Part shown: piece after piece, positions 1-9,131 of the stretch
How positions within the stretch are numbered: the stretch's first letter is position 1
Layout of the letters: every line of letters starts with the position of its first letter
Made by a program: the position numbers and the translations under genes
Assembly (NCBI GenBank): GCA_965230495.1
Contig: OZ246004.1
Location: 3,162,001 to 3,226,000 of the forward strand
DNA from: JACJYM01 sp965230495
Lineage (GTDB): Bacteria > Bacteroidota > Bacteroidia > Chitinophagales > Saprospiraceae
Direction: 5' to 3'
DNA: 64,000 nucleotides
Notes under the pieces: generated by a model
What the model saw: only the letters and a program-made list of their open reading frames with translations
Database searches by the model: none
What the model was told of the DNA's origin: nothing

Positions 1-285
1 GCATTAGGTTCTTACAATTTTGATTATAAAAACCTCGAATTAGTAGGTCCAACGACGAAAAAGACACTTACTCAAAAAGAGGCAGATTTACTTAAACTTC
101 TTTGGAAAAATAAAAATCAAGTTTTGAAAAGAGGTGAAATTTTGGTCAATGTTTGGGGAGAGGATGACTATTTCTTGGGTAGGAGTATGGATGTGTTCAT
201 ATCAAGGCTAAGGAAATACTTAAATGAAGATAGTACATTAAAAATAGAGAATGTACATGGAGTTGGGTTTAAAATGGTTCATTAA
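1..285 (+). CDS. DNA-binding C-terminal part of an OmpR/PhoB-family response regulator (5' end outside window)
   Basis: The open frame runs from base 1 to a TAA at 283-285 and gives 94 residues of a winged-helix effector domain. What I see is the typical order of this fold: LTQKEADLLKLLWKN, a recognition-helix region with RSMDVFISRLRKYL, and the closing hairpin VHGVGFKMV. The receiver domain with its phospho-aspartate must lie before the window, so the cognate signal and kinase cannot be judged. The stop codon overlaps the ATG of the next gene by one base (TAATG), so the two are probably co-translated. Family assignment is firm; the regulon is unknown. Confidence 0.85.
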   Translation, partial: ALGSYNFDYKNLELVGPTTKKTLTQKEADLLKLLWKNKNQVLKRGEILVNVWGEDDYFLGRSMDVFISRLRKYLNEDSTLKIENVHGVGFKMVH

Positions 286-1871
286 TGAACAAAGGGAAAC
301 TAAACTTGTTTGCTACTTCTTTATGGATTGTTGTTGTTCTGATTTTTTCAGCTTTTGTTAGAAACTCTCCAACAAAAATTTACCCTAAGACCATAGGCAA
401 TACGGCTACAATTATATTGATCGATGGACTCTCGAATAATATATTTAAAAATTTATTAGCAGAGAATAAGCTGCCATATTTTTCAAAATTGATTGATCGG
501 TCAATTTATGTTGAAAATGGAATTTCTTCATTTCCTTCGATGACAGGCTACGGGTATTATCCCTTTGTTACCGGCGAGAAATCAACGGATAGTGGTGTAT
601 TGGGCTTACGATGGTTCGATAGATCAAGAAATAAAGGAAACCTCAGAAACTATGTCGGAAAGTCTAATGTCCATATGAACAAGGATGTAAACCCTGAAAT
701 AAAAACCTTCTTTGAATTAAGCAAGCCCTATTATAGTTGTAGTATTAATTCCTTTATGGATAAAGGAGTAGAAAACCAGGTCATAACGGGATGGTATCAT
801 TCTACAGCTAAATATCAGGGTAAATCAGTTTTTAAGATTCTTGAAAAAATGCCTTTTCTTGGGAAGAAACTTACGAAAGATCATTTTGAGCACGAAACAT
901 ATGTACAGGAGATAGCCCTAAGACAATTGGAAAAAAATCCTAAACTTCAATGGATTACTTTTCCATCTCCAGATGCTTATAATCACATACATGGAACAGA
1001 TACTATTTACGAAGAGTTGATTATTCATTTGGATTCATTGGTGGGCAATATTATTGAAAAATCGGTTGAATTAGGACAGGCGGAGCAAAGGTTATTTGCT
1101 ATTGTTTCAGATCACGGAGTGTCAGATGTTTATAAAAATATAGACATTATAAGAGAGATGAACGAGAAAACGTCATTATCAATTTATAGGGGAAAATCAG
1201 TAAATATTAAAAGTGGAGCTTTAGACTTGCCTATTAACAAGTTGGATAAATATGAAGGTGTATTTGTGATCAATGGTAACTTGTGTGGCTACTTGTATTT
1301 AAGAGATCCTTCTAAACCAGAAAATGAACAATGGAGAGAAAACTTGAATAGTCAAACTCTTAGGAAATATCCCATAAAAGATAAGAAGATTAACGTTCCT
1401 AATAGTTTAGCAGAAATAGAAGGAATAGACTTGGTAGTTTTTCGAGATAACGACACGGTTCATATAAAACGAAGTGAAGAAGAGGCAATCATTTTTTCGG
1501 AAAAGGACCATATGATTTATGTGAGAAAAACAGGAGATCCACTGGAACTAGGACAAGATTATCGATTAACGCAGGAGGAGTGGTTGGATAAAAATTATAA
1601 TGGAACATACCCATTTGGTGTACCCAGAGTTTATGAACTAATGATGACCAAAGGAATGGGAGATATTTTATTCACAAGCCAAAAAGGATATGATTTAGCA
1701 TCTGATTATGAGATAATAGTATCAAATTACAAGGGAGGTCATGGCGGTCTTTCAAAAGAGGTCCTTAATGTACCTTTTATTTTACACTATCCTGACGAAC
1801 GATGTGAAACAGTTCAGGCTAAAACAAGCGAACAGGTAGGAGAAATGATTAAAAAACACTTAGGATTCTAA
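285..1871 (+). CDS. Membrane-anchored or secreted type I phosphodiesterase / alkaline-phosphatase-superfamily hydrolase
   Basis: The 528-residue protein has one hydrophobic N-terminal segment (about residues 8-25), consistent with a signal anchor. It then shows landmarks of the nucleotide pyrophosphatase/phosphodiesterase branch of the alkaline phosphatase superfamily: an early metal Asp in ILIDGLSNN (D47), a probable Thr nucleophile in PSMTGYGYY near residue 88 followed by VTG, an Asp/His pair in SPDAYNHIHG, the metal site VSDHGVSD and a late His in GGHGG. The family hydrolyses phosphodiester or phosphomonoester bonds; the substrate is not predictable here. It follows the response-regulator gene with a one-base overlap. 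About 130 bases without a gene separate it from the next one. Confidence 0.75.
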   Translation: MNKGKLNLFATSLWIVVVLIFSAFVRNSPTKIYPKTIGNTATIILIDGLSNNIFKNLLAENKLPYFSKLIDRSIYVENGISSFPSMTGYGYYPFVTGEKSTDSGVLGLRWFDRSRNKGNLRNYVGKSNVHMNKDVNPEIKTFFELSKPYYSCSINSFMDKGVENQVITGWYHSTAKYQGKSVFKILEKMPFLGKKLTKDHFEHETYVQEIALRQLEKNPKLQWITFPSPDAYNHIHGTDTIYEELIIHLDSLVGNIIEKSVELGQAEQRLFAIVSDHGVSDVYKNIDIIREMNEKTSLSIYRGKSVNIKSGALDLPINKLDKYEGVFVINGNLCGYLYLRDPSKPENEQWRENLNSQTLRKYPIKDKKINVPNSLAEIEGIDLVVFRDNDTVHIKRSEEEAIIFSEKDHMIYVRKTGDPLELGQDYRLTQEEWLDKNYNGTYPFGVPRVYELMMTKGMGDILFTSQKGYDLASDYEIIVSNYKGGHGGLSKEVLNVPFILHYPDERCETVQAKTSEQVGEMIKKHLGF

Positions 1872-2002
1872 ATCTTGTAGTAATAAATGAAGACTTTAAT
1901 AGTTAATTTTAGGCAACTAATCTAATTATTTGATGTCTTCTAAAGGGTCGAATTTATTTTCGCCAAACGTATCAAAATATTTTAATAACAAACCAAATCA
2001 AA

Positions 2003-5000
2003 ATGCACATGGAGAATTTCAGGACATCTCTAGTTTACTTATTTCTTTTTCTTCCTTTTGTTTTGGGAGCTCAGCTTCCAGCAGAAATGATACAATATCC
2101 AAGTATCTCTAAAGACAAAATATGTTTTACCTATGGGGACGACTTGTGGATCGTTAATAAAGAAGGAGGAACTGCACATAGACTAACAACAACTGCAGGC
2201 AGGGAAACAACGGGCATTTTTTCTCCTGATGGGAAAACCATTGCTTTTAATGCTAATTATGACGGAGGGTATGACATATATACAATACCGGTGACAGGAG
2301 GGACACCATTTAGAGTGACCACTCATGGAATGGCGGAGTTCGTAAAAGGATGGTCAAAAGATGGAAAAGAGCTGATTTTTACTTCTTCTATGAAAAGCGG
2401 AAAGCAACGTTGGAGTCAGGCCTATACAATTTCTAAAGAAGGAGGTTTGCCCACCAAATTACCCATGGAAAAGGTTTCGGAACTTGATTTTCACGAAAAT
2501 GGAGAGTTAATAGCCATGACAGATAAGAGCAGGTTATTTCGAACATGGAAAAGATATAGAGGCGGTACGGCACCAGATATTTATCTTTTTAATACCAAGA
2601 CCTTAACATCAGAGAATATTACTAATAATATTGCGAATGATGAATTACCTATGTGGTCCGGGGATATTCTTTATTATCTATCCGATCAAGACAAACACAA
2701 AAAATTCAACATTTGGAAATATGACTTAAATACCAAACAGCATAGTCAGGTTACTAACTTTACAAATTTTGATATTCGCTTTCCCTCCATGGGGGATGGA
2801 GAGATGGTTTTTGAAGCAGGTGGTGAACTCTATAAATTGAATCTCACATCTCAAACTTCTGAAAAAATCGATGTTCACGTACTTGGAGACTTTACAGAAA
2901 TAAAACCAGTTAGAAAAAATGTCAAGAACTACATGCAAAATATTGAAGTCTCAGCAGACGGAAATAGAGTAGTTGTAGAAGCAAGAGGAGAGCTTTTCTC
3001 TGTTCCAGGAAAAGAAGGAATCACACGGAATCTAACAAATAGTTCAGGAACGGCAGAGCGATATCCCAGTTGGTCTCCCAACGGTAAGTTTATTGCCTAC
3101 TGGTCGGACAAAACAGGTGAGTATGAACTGAACATAAAGGATTTAACAGATGGTACTGTTAAACAAATAGGAAAGGAAGGACCTGGATTTAGGTATAATC
3201 TACACTGGTCTCCTGATAACGAAAAAATTGTTTTCGTTGATCAAGAAATGAATATTAGAATAGCGGATATAGAGAATAATACGATTACGAAAGTTGATCA
3301 GGAAATATCACTTTTCGAAGGAGGACTAAGAGGTTTTTCTATAGATTGGTCAAGTGATAGCAGATATTTTACTTATACTAATACACACGATAACCTGAAT
3401 AGTATTATATGTGTTTATGATACTAAAGAAGCAAAAAAACATGTAATCACTTCTGCTTTTTACAACGATGCAAATCCTGTGTTTTCAGCGGATGACAAAT
3501 TTATTTACTGTACCACTGATAGAGTATTTGAGCCTGTGTACTCTGATTTTGACAACTCGTGGATATATCCTAATGCAACTAAATTGGGAATGATTCCTTT
3601 GACTAAAGACATTGAAAATCCTATTGAAATTAAAAACGATACAGTAGCTATTGTAGTAAAAGAAGATAAAAAGGACGAGAAGGAAGACAAAGAAAAAGAG
3701 GAAGATGATAAAGAAGAAGATGATCAAGAAGAAGGAGTTAAAATAGATTTCGATAATATTGAATCTAGGATGGTTGTATTACCTGTTGAATTAGGGAATA
3801 CAGGAGGAATAGCAGCTGCTAAGGATAAACTAATCTATGTAAAATCTCCAAGAAGTGGTTCTAAGGGAGATAAGGCTAAATTAATGTATTATGACTTCGG
3901 AAGTGACGAAGAAAAGACCATTATAGAAGGTGTCAGAGGATTTGAAGTCTCAGCAAACAAAGAAAAAATATTGGTGTACCAGGGAGGAAACTGGGGAATT
4001 ATAGACGTAGGAGAGGGACAAAAGATGGAAGACCCTATTGACCTATCGAATCTTAATATGTTGATAAATCCTAGAGAAGAGTGGCATCAAATTTTTGACG
4101 ATGTATGGCGATTTGAGAGAGATATGTTCTATGATAAAGAAATGCATGGAGTAGACTGGGAAGCGATGAAGGAGAAATATAAACCACTTATTGATCACGC
4201 AGCTTCAAGATATGATGTCAATTTTGTGATTGGAGAGTTGATCGGAGAGATGAATGCTTCGCATACATACAGAGGAGGAGGAGATTCTGAATACGCTAAG
4301 TATGTGGGAGTTGGTTACCTTGGTGTTGACTATAAATTAACTAACGGAAAATATCAAATTGCTAAAATTATTGAAGGAGCTGCTTGGGACACAGAAGTAA
4401 AATCTCCACTAAAAGATATAGGTAATGATATTAATGAAGGAGATTATGTTTTAGCTGTTAATGGAATGCCTATATCAGAATCTTTTGATCCAAATGCAGC
4501 TTTGCAAGGGATGGCTGGAAAGACAGTGGAACTTACTATTTCAAAAACAGGAATGGAATCAGATGCAAAAACTTATTTAGTAAAACCTCTTTCAGATGAG
4601 ACAAGATTGAGAAATCTAGCCTGGATCGAAGAGAATAGAAAATATGTGGATGAGAAATCGGGAGGAAGAATTGGGTATATCTACGTGCCAAGTACCGGCA
4701 TCGGTGGTCAGGACGAATTAGTAAGAATGTTTTATGCACAACATCACAAAGATGGACTTATTATTGACGAAAGGTTCAATAACGGAGGTCAGATACCCGA
4801 TAGATTTGTAGAATTGTTAAACAGACCTTTACTATCTTACTACAAGACGAGAGTAGGTAAAGACTGGGCATGGCCACCCAAGGGACATTATGGACCGAAA
4901 GCAATGTTAATCAATGGATGGAGTGGAAGTGGAGGAGATGCCTTCCCTGATTACTTCAGAAAGAGAGGATTGGGCCCATTAATAGGATCGAGAACGTGGG

Positions 5001-5272
5001 GAGGATTGATAGGAATTTCTGGTTCACCTCGACTAATAGATGGTGGTGGCGTGACGGTTCCTACCTTCAGAATGTATCATTTGGATGGTACTTGGTTTGA
5101 AGAAGGGCATGGAGTAGATCCTGATATTGAAGTACCTGAAAACCCGGGATTAGAGGCTCAAGGTAAGGATGTACAATTGGATAAGGCAATAGAACATGTT
5201 TTAGGAGAACTAAAGGAAATGGATAAAAAACCTAAGCTAAAAGTACCTGAAGCAGAAGATCGTTCAAAGTAA
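2003..5272 (+). CDS. Tricorn-like S41 family serine protease (periplasmic)
   Basis: This 1089-residue protein starts with a signal peptide (hydrophobic stretch ending in VLGAQ). Two beta-propeller regions follow, rich in WD40/TolB-like strands such as FSPDGKTIAFNA and WSPNGKFIAYWSD. A PDZ-like segment lies around residues 770-860 and the S41 catalytic part is at the C terminus. The nucleophile is probably S976 in GWSGSGGDAF (S974 is the alternative). Tricorn relatives degrade oligopeptides; the Bacteroidota members are exported. Residues about 553-579 form an almost pure Lys/Glu/Asp linker between the propellers and the protease half. The start is ATG at 2003; a second ATG at 2009 is equally plausible. 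A clear terminator follows the stop. Confidence 0.88.
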   Translation: MHMENFRTSLVYLFLFLPFVLGAQLPAEMIQYPSISKDKICFTYGDDLWIVNKEGGTAHRLTTTAGRETTGIFSPDGKTIAFNANYDGGYDIYTIPVTGGTPFRVTTHGMAEFVKGWSKDGKELIFTSSMKSGKQRWSQAYTISKEGGLPTKLPMEKVSELDFHENGELIAMTDKSRLFRTWKRYRGGTAPDIYLFNTKTLTSENITNNIANDELPMWSGDILYYLSDQDKHKKFNIWKYDLNTKQHSQVTNFTNFDIRFPSMGDGEMVFEAGGELYKLNLTSQTSEKIDVHVLGDFTEIKPVRKNVKNYMQNIEVSADGNRVVVEARGELFSVPGKEGITRNLTNSSGTAERYPSWSPNGKFIAYWSDKTGEYELNIKDLTDGTVKQIGKEGPGFRYNLHWSPDNEKIVFVDQEMNIRIADIENNTITKVDQEISLFEGGLRGFSIDWSSDSRYFTYTNTHDNLNSIICVYDTKEAKKHVITSAFYNDANPVFSADDKFIYCTTDRVFEPVYSDFDNSWIYPNATKLGMIPLTKDIENPIEIKNDTVAIVVKEDKKDEKEDKEKEEDDKEEDDQEEGVKIDFDNIESRMVVLPVELGNTGGIAAAKDKLIYVKSPRSGSKGDKAKLMYYDFGSDEEKTIIEGVRGFEVSANKEKILVYQGGNWGIIDVGEGQKMEDPIDLSNLNMLINPREEWHQIFDDVWRFERDMFYDKEMHGVDWEAMKEKYKPLIDHAASRYDVNFVIGELIGEMNASHTYRGGGDSEYAKYVGVGYLGVDYKLTNGKYQIAKIIEGAAWDTEVKSPLKDIGNDINEGDYVLAVNGMPISESFDPNAALQGMAGKTVELTISKTGMESDAKTYLVKPLSDETRLRNLAWIEENRKYVDEKSGGRIGYIYVPSTGIGGQDELVRMFYAQHHKDGLIIDERFNNGGQIPDRFVELLNRPLLSYYKTRVGKDWAWPPKGHYGPKAMLINGWSGSGGDAFPDYFRKRGLGPLIGSRTWGGLIGISGSPRLIDGGGVTVPTFRMYHLDGTWFEEGHGVDPDIEVPENPGLEAQGKDVQLDKAIEHVLGELKEMDKKPKLKVPEAEDRSK

Positions 5273-5280
5273 TGTATACG

Positions 5281-5305
5281 GGCCCTCTTGATGGAGGGCC
5301 TTTTT
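5281..5305 (+). terminator. Rho-independent terminator after the tricorn-like protease gene
   Basis: A 7-bp perfect stem GGCCCTC/GAGGGCC (5281-5287 with 5294-5300) has a six-base loop and is followed directly by five T residues. It sits 8 bases past the stop codon and ends at the 3' end of the convergent AraC-type gene. Confidence 0.8.
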
Positions 5306-6215
5306 AATTTAAACTTCTATATTGACTAGGAGTCATTCCTGTTTTATTTTTGAATACTTTGCTAAAATGTTGAGGATATTCAAAACCTAAACCATAGGCA
5401 ATTTGACTTACTGTGTTGTTAGAGTTTAGCAATACAGTCTTAGCTCTTTCGATTAAATAATAATGAATATGCTCTTGAGCATTCCTACCAGTTTCTTTTT
5501 TCAACAAATCACTTAAATAGTATGGAGACATATTTAGTTTTTCTCCACAATAGGAAACAGAAGGAACACCATGTAACGAAGGCTGATCGCTGTGAAAGTA
5601 GTTTTTCAGAAATTGTTCAAAGTCGCTTACCACATCTTTATTAAGATTTGTCCGTGTATAGAATTGCCTATCGAAATATCGGGTACAGTAGTCAAGAAGT
5701 AATTTAATATTGGATAATATAAGTTCTTGACTATGTCGATCTATGTTTTGAACATATTCTTTTTCTATCTTGACAATAATCTCTTGCAGTGAATCTTTTT
5801 CATCTTCTGAAAGATGTAATGCTTCATTGGCATGATAGGAGAAGAAGGAGTAAGAATCTATTTTTCTTCCCAATTCGGATTTTCTTATGAGATCAGGATG
5901 AAAAAGCAATGACCAACCATTTGACTCTTCGGGAAAGTTCTTGTGATGGTCAAATTGAAGTGTTTGTCCGGGAGCAGTAAATATTATGGTCCCTTCTTGA
6001 AAGTCATAAGAATTGCGACCATAACCCATTGAACCAGATATACCATCTTTAAAACTTATATTATAAAGGTCGATGCTGTATCTGAAATCACCAAAATCAA
6101 TACTTTTCCATTTTTCTCCTATTCTTATTACAGAGACCAAGGGGTGTTTGGGTTTTTCGATGTGTAAAAAGTTATGAATCTCAGAGATCGTTGATATTCT
6201 AATTATTTTACTCAT
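5304..6215 (-). CDS. AraC-family transcriptional regulator
   Basis: The 303-residue protein has an N-terminal sensing region without a recognisable catalytic motif and a C-terminal AraC-type double helix-turn-helix (about residues 205-300). The second helix region shows the family hallmark: VSQIAYGLGFEYPQHFSKVF then KTGMTPSQYR. The first HTH contains LNMSPYYLSDLLKKETG. It is the last gene of a four-gene minus-strand run, 11 bases downstream of the SDR gene, so it may control that run. The inducer is unknown. The 3' end abuts the terminator of the convergent protease gene. Confidence 0.88.
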   Translation of the reverse strand: MSKIIRISTISEIHNFLHIEKPKHPLVSVIRIGEKWKSIDFGDFRYSIDLYNISFKDGISGSMGYGRNSYDFQEGTIIFTAPGQTLQFDHHKNFPEESNGWSLLFHPDLIRKSELGRKIDSYSFFSYHANEALHLSEDEKDSLQEIIVKIEKEYVQNIDRHSQELILSNIKLLLDYCTRYFDRQFYTRTNLNKDVVSDFEQFLKNYFHSDQPSLHGVPSVSYCGEKLNMSPYYLSDLLKKETGRNAQEHIHYYLIERAKTVLLNSNNTVSQIAYGLGFEYPQHFSKVFKNKTGMTPSQYRSLN

Positions 6216-6226
6216 TCATTAGAAAT

Positions 6227-7060
6227 TTAATTGTTTTTGGACAGGCTTTTTACCATTCTCATAATCATTCCATCAAATTGTTTATCACTTAGCCATCTTC
6301 TACCCATCAGCGTTTGAGTGGCCATTTTTCCTGCTGCGTAACGAGTTTTTGGTTTCTTTGTCTTAATAGCGTTTTCAATTACCTCTGCAATCACTTGGGG
6401 TTCACTATAGTTGCCGGGTTTGTATGCGTTCTTAAGGACCTTTTCCATCGTTTTTTTCAATTCACCATATGGGCTGTTTTCAATAGTACCAAATTGATGA
6501 TCCATGGCTTCATCAAATTCAGTTTTAATAGCTCCAGGTTCGACAATAACGACATTAATACCAAATTGCTTTAACTCTAGACGGAGACAGTCACTCCACC
6601 CTTCCAAAGCATGTTTTGTGGCATGATACCAGGCACCTAAAGGACTATATATTTTTCCTCCAACAGAAGATATGTTGATAATGGAGCCCTCTCCGTTCTG
6701 CCTCATATTTGGAAGAACGGCTTTAGTAACTTCTGCTAAGCCAAAAATATTGACATCAAATTGTCTTTTGGCCTGTTCATAACTTATTTCTTCGACAGGA
6801 CCATAAACGGCGTATCCAGCATTATTGACAAGAACATCTATTCTTCCTGATTCTTCGATTATTTTTGCAACAACCTCTTTTACCTGAGAATGATCTGTGA
6901 CATCCATTTGCATGGCATGACCGCCTGCTTCTACAATATCTTGCATTTTTTCTAACCTTCGGGCCACTCCATAGACGTTATGTCCTTCTTTTATCAAATG
7001 CATGGCAGTAGCTTTTCCAATACCGGATGAAGCTCCGGTGACTATAATTACTTTTTTCAT
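6227..7060 (-). CDS. Short-chain dehydrogenase/reductase (SDR) oxidoreductase
   Basis: This 277-residue classical SDR has the complete motif set: the cofactor glycine motif TGASSGIG near residue 8, NNAG near residue 87, a catalytic Ser in NISSVGG, and the YHATK active-site Tyr/Lys pair. Such enzymes use NAD(P)H to reduce carbonyls or oxidise alcohols. The long C-terminal portion (KTKKPKTRYAAGKMA) is typical of the subgroup usually annotated only as SDR oxidoreductase, so no substrate is offered. It lies between a second NAD(P)-binding protein and an AraC regulator in the same orientation, suggesting a small inducible detoxification or lipid-related unit. That link is inference. Confidence 0.88.
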   Translation of the reverse strand: MKKVIIVTGASSGIGKATAMHLIKEGHNVYGVARRLEKMQDIVEAGGHAMQMDVTDHSQVKEVVAKIIEESGRIDVLVNNAGYAVYGPVEEISYEQAKRQFDVNIFGLAEVTKAVLPNMRQNGEGSIINISSVGGKIYSPLGAWYHATKHALEGWSDCLRLELKQFGINVVIVEPGAIKTEFDEAMDHQFGTIENSPYGELKKTMEKVLKNAYKPGNYSEPQVIAEVIENAIKTKKPKTRYAAGKMATQTLMGRRWLSDKQFDGMIMRMVKSLSKNN

Positions 7061-7144
7061 ATGATTATTTTATCAGTATATAATTATCTTATAAAACACG
7101 CAATAATGATTTTGTGATAAACAGTTTTGCATGCTCGTTTCATT

Positions 7145-7807
7145 TTATTTCTTTGCTAGTTTATTAATATCTCTATTTTCTAGTTTTTTTAAAGTTTGTG
7201 GACTATTAATGATGTTTATCATTGCTTTACCAATTTTGGAGGTTGTAGTAATAGAGTTTAATCTTTTTAAAATGGGAAATAATGGTGTTATAACAACGTA
7301 TATAGCGTTATACCAACCAGTTTTGGACTTAATGCCTCGCTCTGGAATGATGGCTCCCGGTCTAAACATGTAAGCATCTTTAAACCCCCTGTTTAAAACA
7401 TAATTTTCTGTTTTTCCTTTTACTCTTGCCCACATTGACCTACCTTTTTCTGTACTATCTGTTCCTGAACCAGAAACATAATTAAAGACTAAATTAGGGT
7501 TCAAAACAAAAAGTAGGTCAACCAGCCCTTTGGTATAACCGTAAGTTATCTTTGAATATAGTTGTTCACTTTTACCGACAGCAGATGTTCCCATGCAATG
7601 AAAACAAGCATCATAATCTTGTAAGTGTTCTTTTATAGTTTCTATTTGAGAAAAATCCGTCAACAATATTTCTCTAAGTTTGGAATGTGTACGATCTAAA
7701 GATGTTCTGTTAATGACTAAGACTTCCTTTACCTTGGGAGAATCCAGACATTCGAGCAAAACGCCTTTTCCAACCATTCCTGTAGAACCTGTAATTATTA
7801 CCTTCAT
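7145..7807 (-). CDS. NAD(P)H-binding Rossmann protein, HTATIP2-like epimerase/dehydratase family
   Basis: This 220-residue protein starts with a Rossmann dinucleotide motif, MKVIITGSTGMVGKGVLLE, and continues as an atypical SDR without a YxxxK pair in the usual spacing. The segments FHCMGTSAVG and YVSGSGTDSTEKGRSMWARV, followed by KGKTE, resemble the HTATIP2/YybM-like group. Those proteins bind NADPH, but their reaction is mostly undefined. It lies 10 bases after the metallo-hydrolase gene and 84 bases before the SDR gene, all on the minus strand, so co-transcription is likely. Confidence 0.75.
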   Translation of the reverse strand: MKVIITGSTGMVGKGVLLECLDSPKVKEVLVINRTSLDRTHSKLREILLTDFSQIETIKEHLQDYDACFHCMGTSAVGKSEQLYSKITYGYTKGLVDLLFVLNPNLVFNYVSGSGTDSTEKGRSMWARVKGKTENYVLNRGFKDAYMFRPGAIIPERGIKSKTGWYNAIYVVITPLFPILKRLNSITTTSKIGKAMINIINSPQTLKKLENRDINKLAKK

Positions 7808-7817
7808 CTTTTGTTAT

Positions 7818-8870
7818 TTAATATTCATTTTGAAATTCTTGCCACCATGTTTTTAAGGAAGTATTATGGAAATTGAATATTTCCCCAAGATGTGGAAATA
7901 TTACCTCTAATTCCTTTTTTTTGGCATAGTTTAAGAAATCTTGAGCAGGCTCATACCAACTATGGGCATAAGATAAATTAAATCCTGCCCAATGTACAGG
8001 CATGGCTTTTTTTACTTGAGCATCAATAGCGGCTTGGACACTTTGCTTAGGAAACATGTGTATATCTGCCCAGTCTTCACAGTATTGTCCGCATTCCATA
8101 AATGCAAAATCAAAAGGACCTAATCTATTCCCTACCTCCAAAAAGTGCTCACCATAGCCTCCATCACCACTAAACCAGATATTTTCAGAATTCGTTTTGA
8201 ACGCCCAGCCCCCCCACAAGCACCTTGCTAACGAAGAAAGTCCTCTTCCTGAGAAATGACGAGTAGGGGTAAAAGTGATTTCTATTCCTTGAAATAACCG
8301 TTTGTCCCACCAATCAAACTCTTTAATGAGATCTTCTTTAATGCCCCAACTAACCAAATGCCGTTTGACCCCAAATGATACAAAGTAATTCTTAGTTTTA
8401 TTCTTCAGTCGCTGAATACTTTCATAGTCCAAATGATCATAATGGTCATGGGTTATAAGCATCAAATCTATCTCTGGAAGATCATGGATTATATCTAATG
8501 TGTTTTTGGAGAAGCGTTTGGTTTTTGTTGGAGCAATGGGAGAGGCATCTGGACCAAGCATAGGATCTATTAAGATATTTATATTGTTGATCCTCATCAG
8601 AACAACAGAATGTCCGTACCAAATAAACTTAACGGGATTATCATCCATAAAGAACGATTGTTCGTTGAGCTTTTTTATTGGTAATGGACTTTTGGGATAA
8701 CTCTCTTGATGTCCCTTAATTTGTTTACAAAGAATCCCGGGTATTTTTTTCCAATCTATGGCTGTTTGAGTGTCCATAAGATTTTGGAATTTACCTTCTT
8801 TCCAATTTTTACAAGATTGGTATTTTAATTTCCATTGTTTAGTGATTTTTCCTCCAAACTGTTTTCTCAT
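7818..8870 (-). CDS. NAPE-PLD-like metallo-beta-lactamase-fold hydrolase
   Basis: The 350-residue protein has a metallo-beta-lactamase fold with the zinc motif LITHDHYDHLD, a further His in TPTRHFSGRG, the Asp in WFSGDGGYGEHF and a late His in MPVHWAGFNLSYAHSW. The N-terminal WKEGKFQNLM and the ADIHMFPKQSVQAAID segment place it with the UlaG/N-acylphosphatidylethanolamine phospholipase D group. The eukaryotic relatives cleave N-acyl-PE; the bacterial substrate is not known. No signal peptide is seen, so it is probably cytoplasmic. It heads a minus-strand run with two NAD(P)-binding proteins and an AraC regulator. A -7-type promoter element lies 64 bases upstream. Confidence 0.85.
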   Translation of the reverse strand: MRKQFGGKITKQWKLKYQSCKNWKEGKFQNLMDTQTAIDWKKIPGILCKQIKGHQESYPKSPLPIKKLNEQSFFMDDNPVKFIWYGHSVVLMRINNINILIDPMLGPDASPIAPTKTKRFSKNTLDIIHDLPEIDLMLITHDHYDHLDYESIQRLKNKTKNYFVSFGVKRHLVSWGIKEDLIKEFDWWDKRLFQGIEITFTPTRHFSGRGLSSLARCLWGGWAFKTNSENIWFSGDGGYGEHFLEVGNRLGPFDFAFMECGQYCEDWADIHMFPKQSVQAAIDAQVKKAMPVHWAGFNLSYAHSWYEPAQDFLNYAKKKELEVIFPHLGEIFNFHNTSLKTWWQEFQNEY

Positions 8871-8933
8871 ATTTATCTTTAAAAGGACTAAAAAAGATCA
8901 AACGTAAGATTTTATTAGATTGTACTTTTGAAG

Positions 8934-8941
8934 CAAAGATA
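8934..8941 (-). promoter_or_regulatory. -7 promoter element upstream of the metallo-hydrolase run
   Basis: On the minus strand 8941-8934 reads TATCTTTG, an exact match to the Bacteroidota -7 consensus TAnnTTTG. No convincing -33 TTG is present at the usual 19-23 bp. A second match, TACGTTTG, lies closer to the gene at 8906-8899, so the true start site is uncertain. Confidence 0.35.
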
Positions 8942-9097
8942 TGGTGATGAGTAGTCAGAGAATGTATACTTTTTGCTAATAAGTGTATACATTTTCCTGT
9001 TTTTAAGAAAAGATTAATATTAAGATATAAAAGGCAGTTAATTCTTGAATTTATAGTGACTGGTTTTTGTTTATGGTCTGGGTTCCATTAGATTCCT

Positions 9098-9105
9098 TAT
9101 TTTTG
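9098..9105 (+). promoter_or_regulatory. -7 promoter element upstream of hppD
   Basis: TATTTTTG at 9098-9105 matches TAnnTTTG and would place transcription start about 20 bases before the hppD ATG. The nearest upstream TTTG is 28 bp away, longer than usual, so only the -7 half is supported. Confidence 0.35.
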
Positions 9106-9131
9106 TAAAATTAGTGAGTTAAAAAAATAGA

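Noticed and set aside
3485..3727. Phe/Ile-rich minus-strand frame
   Set aside because: It is the reverse complement of the Lys/Glu/Asp linker in the tricorn-like protease.
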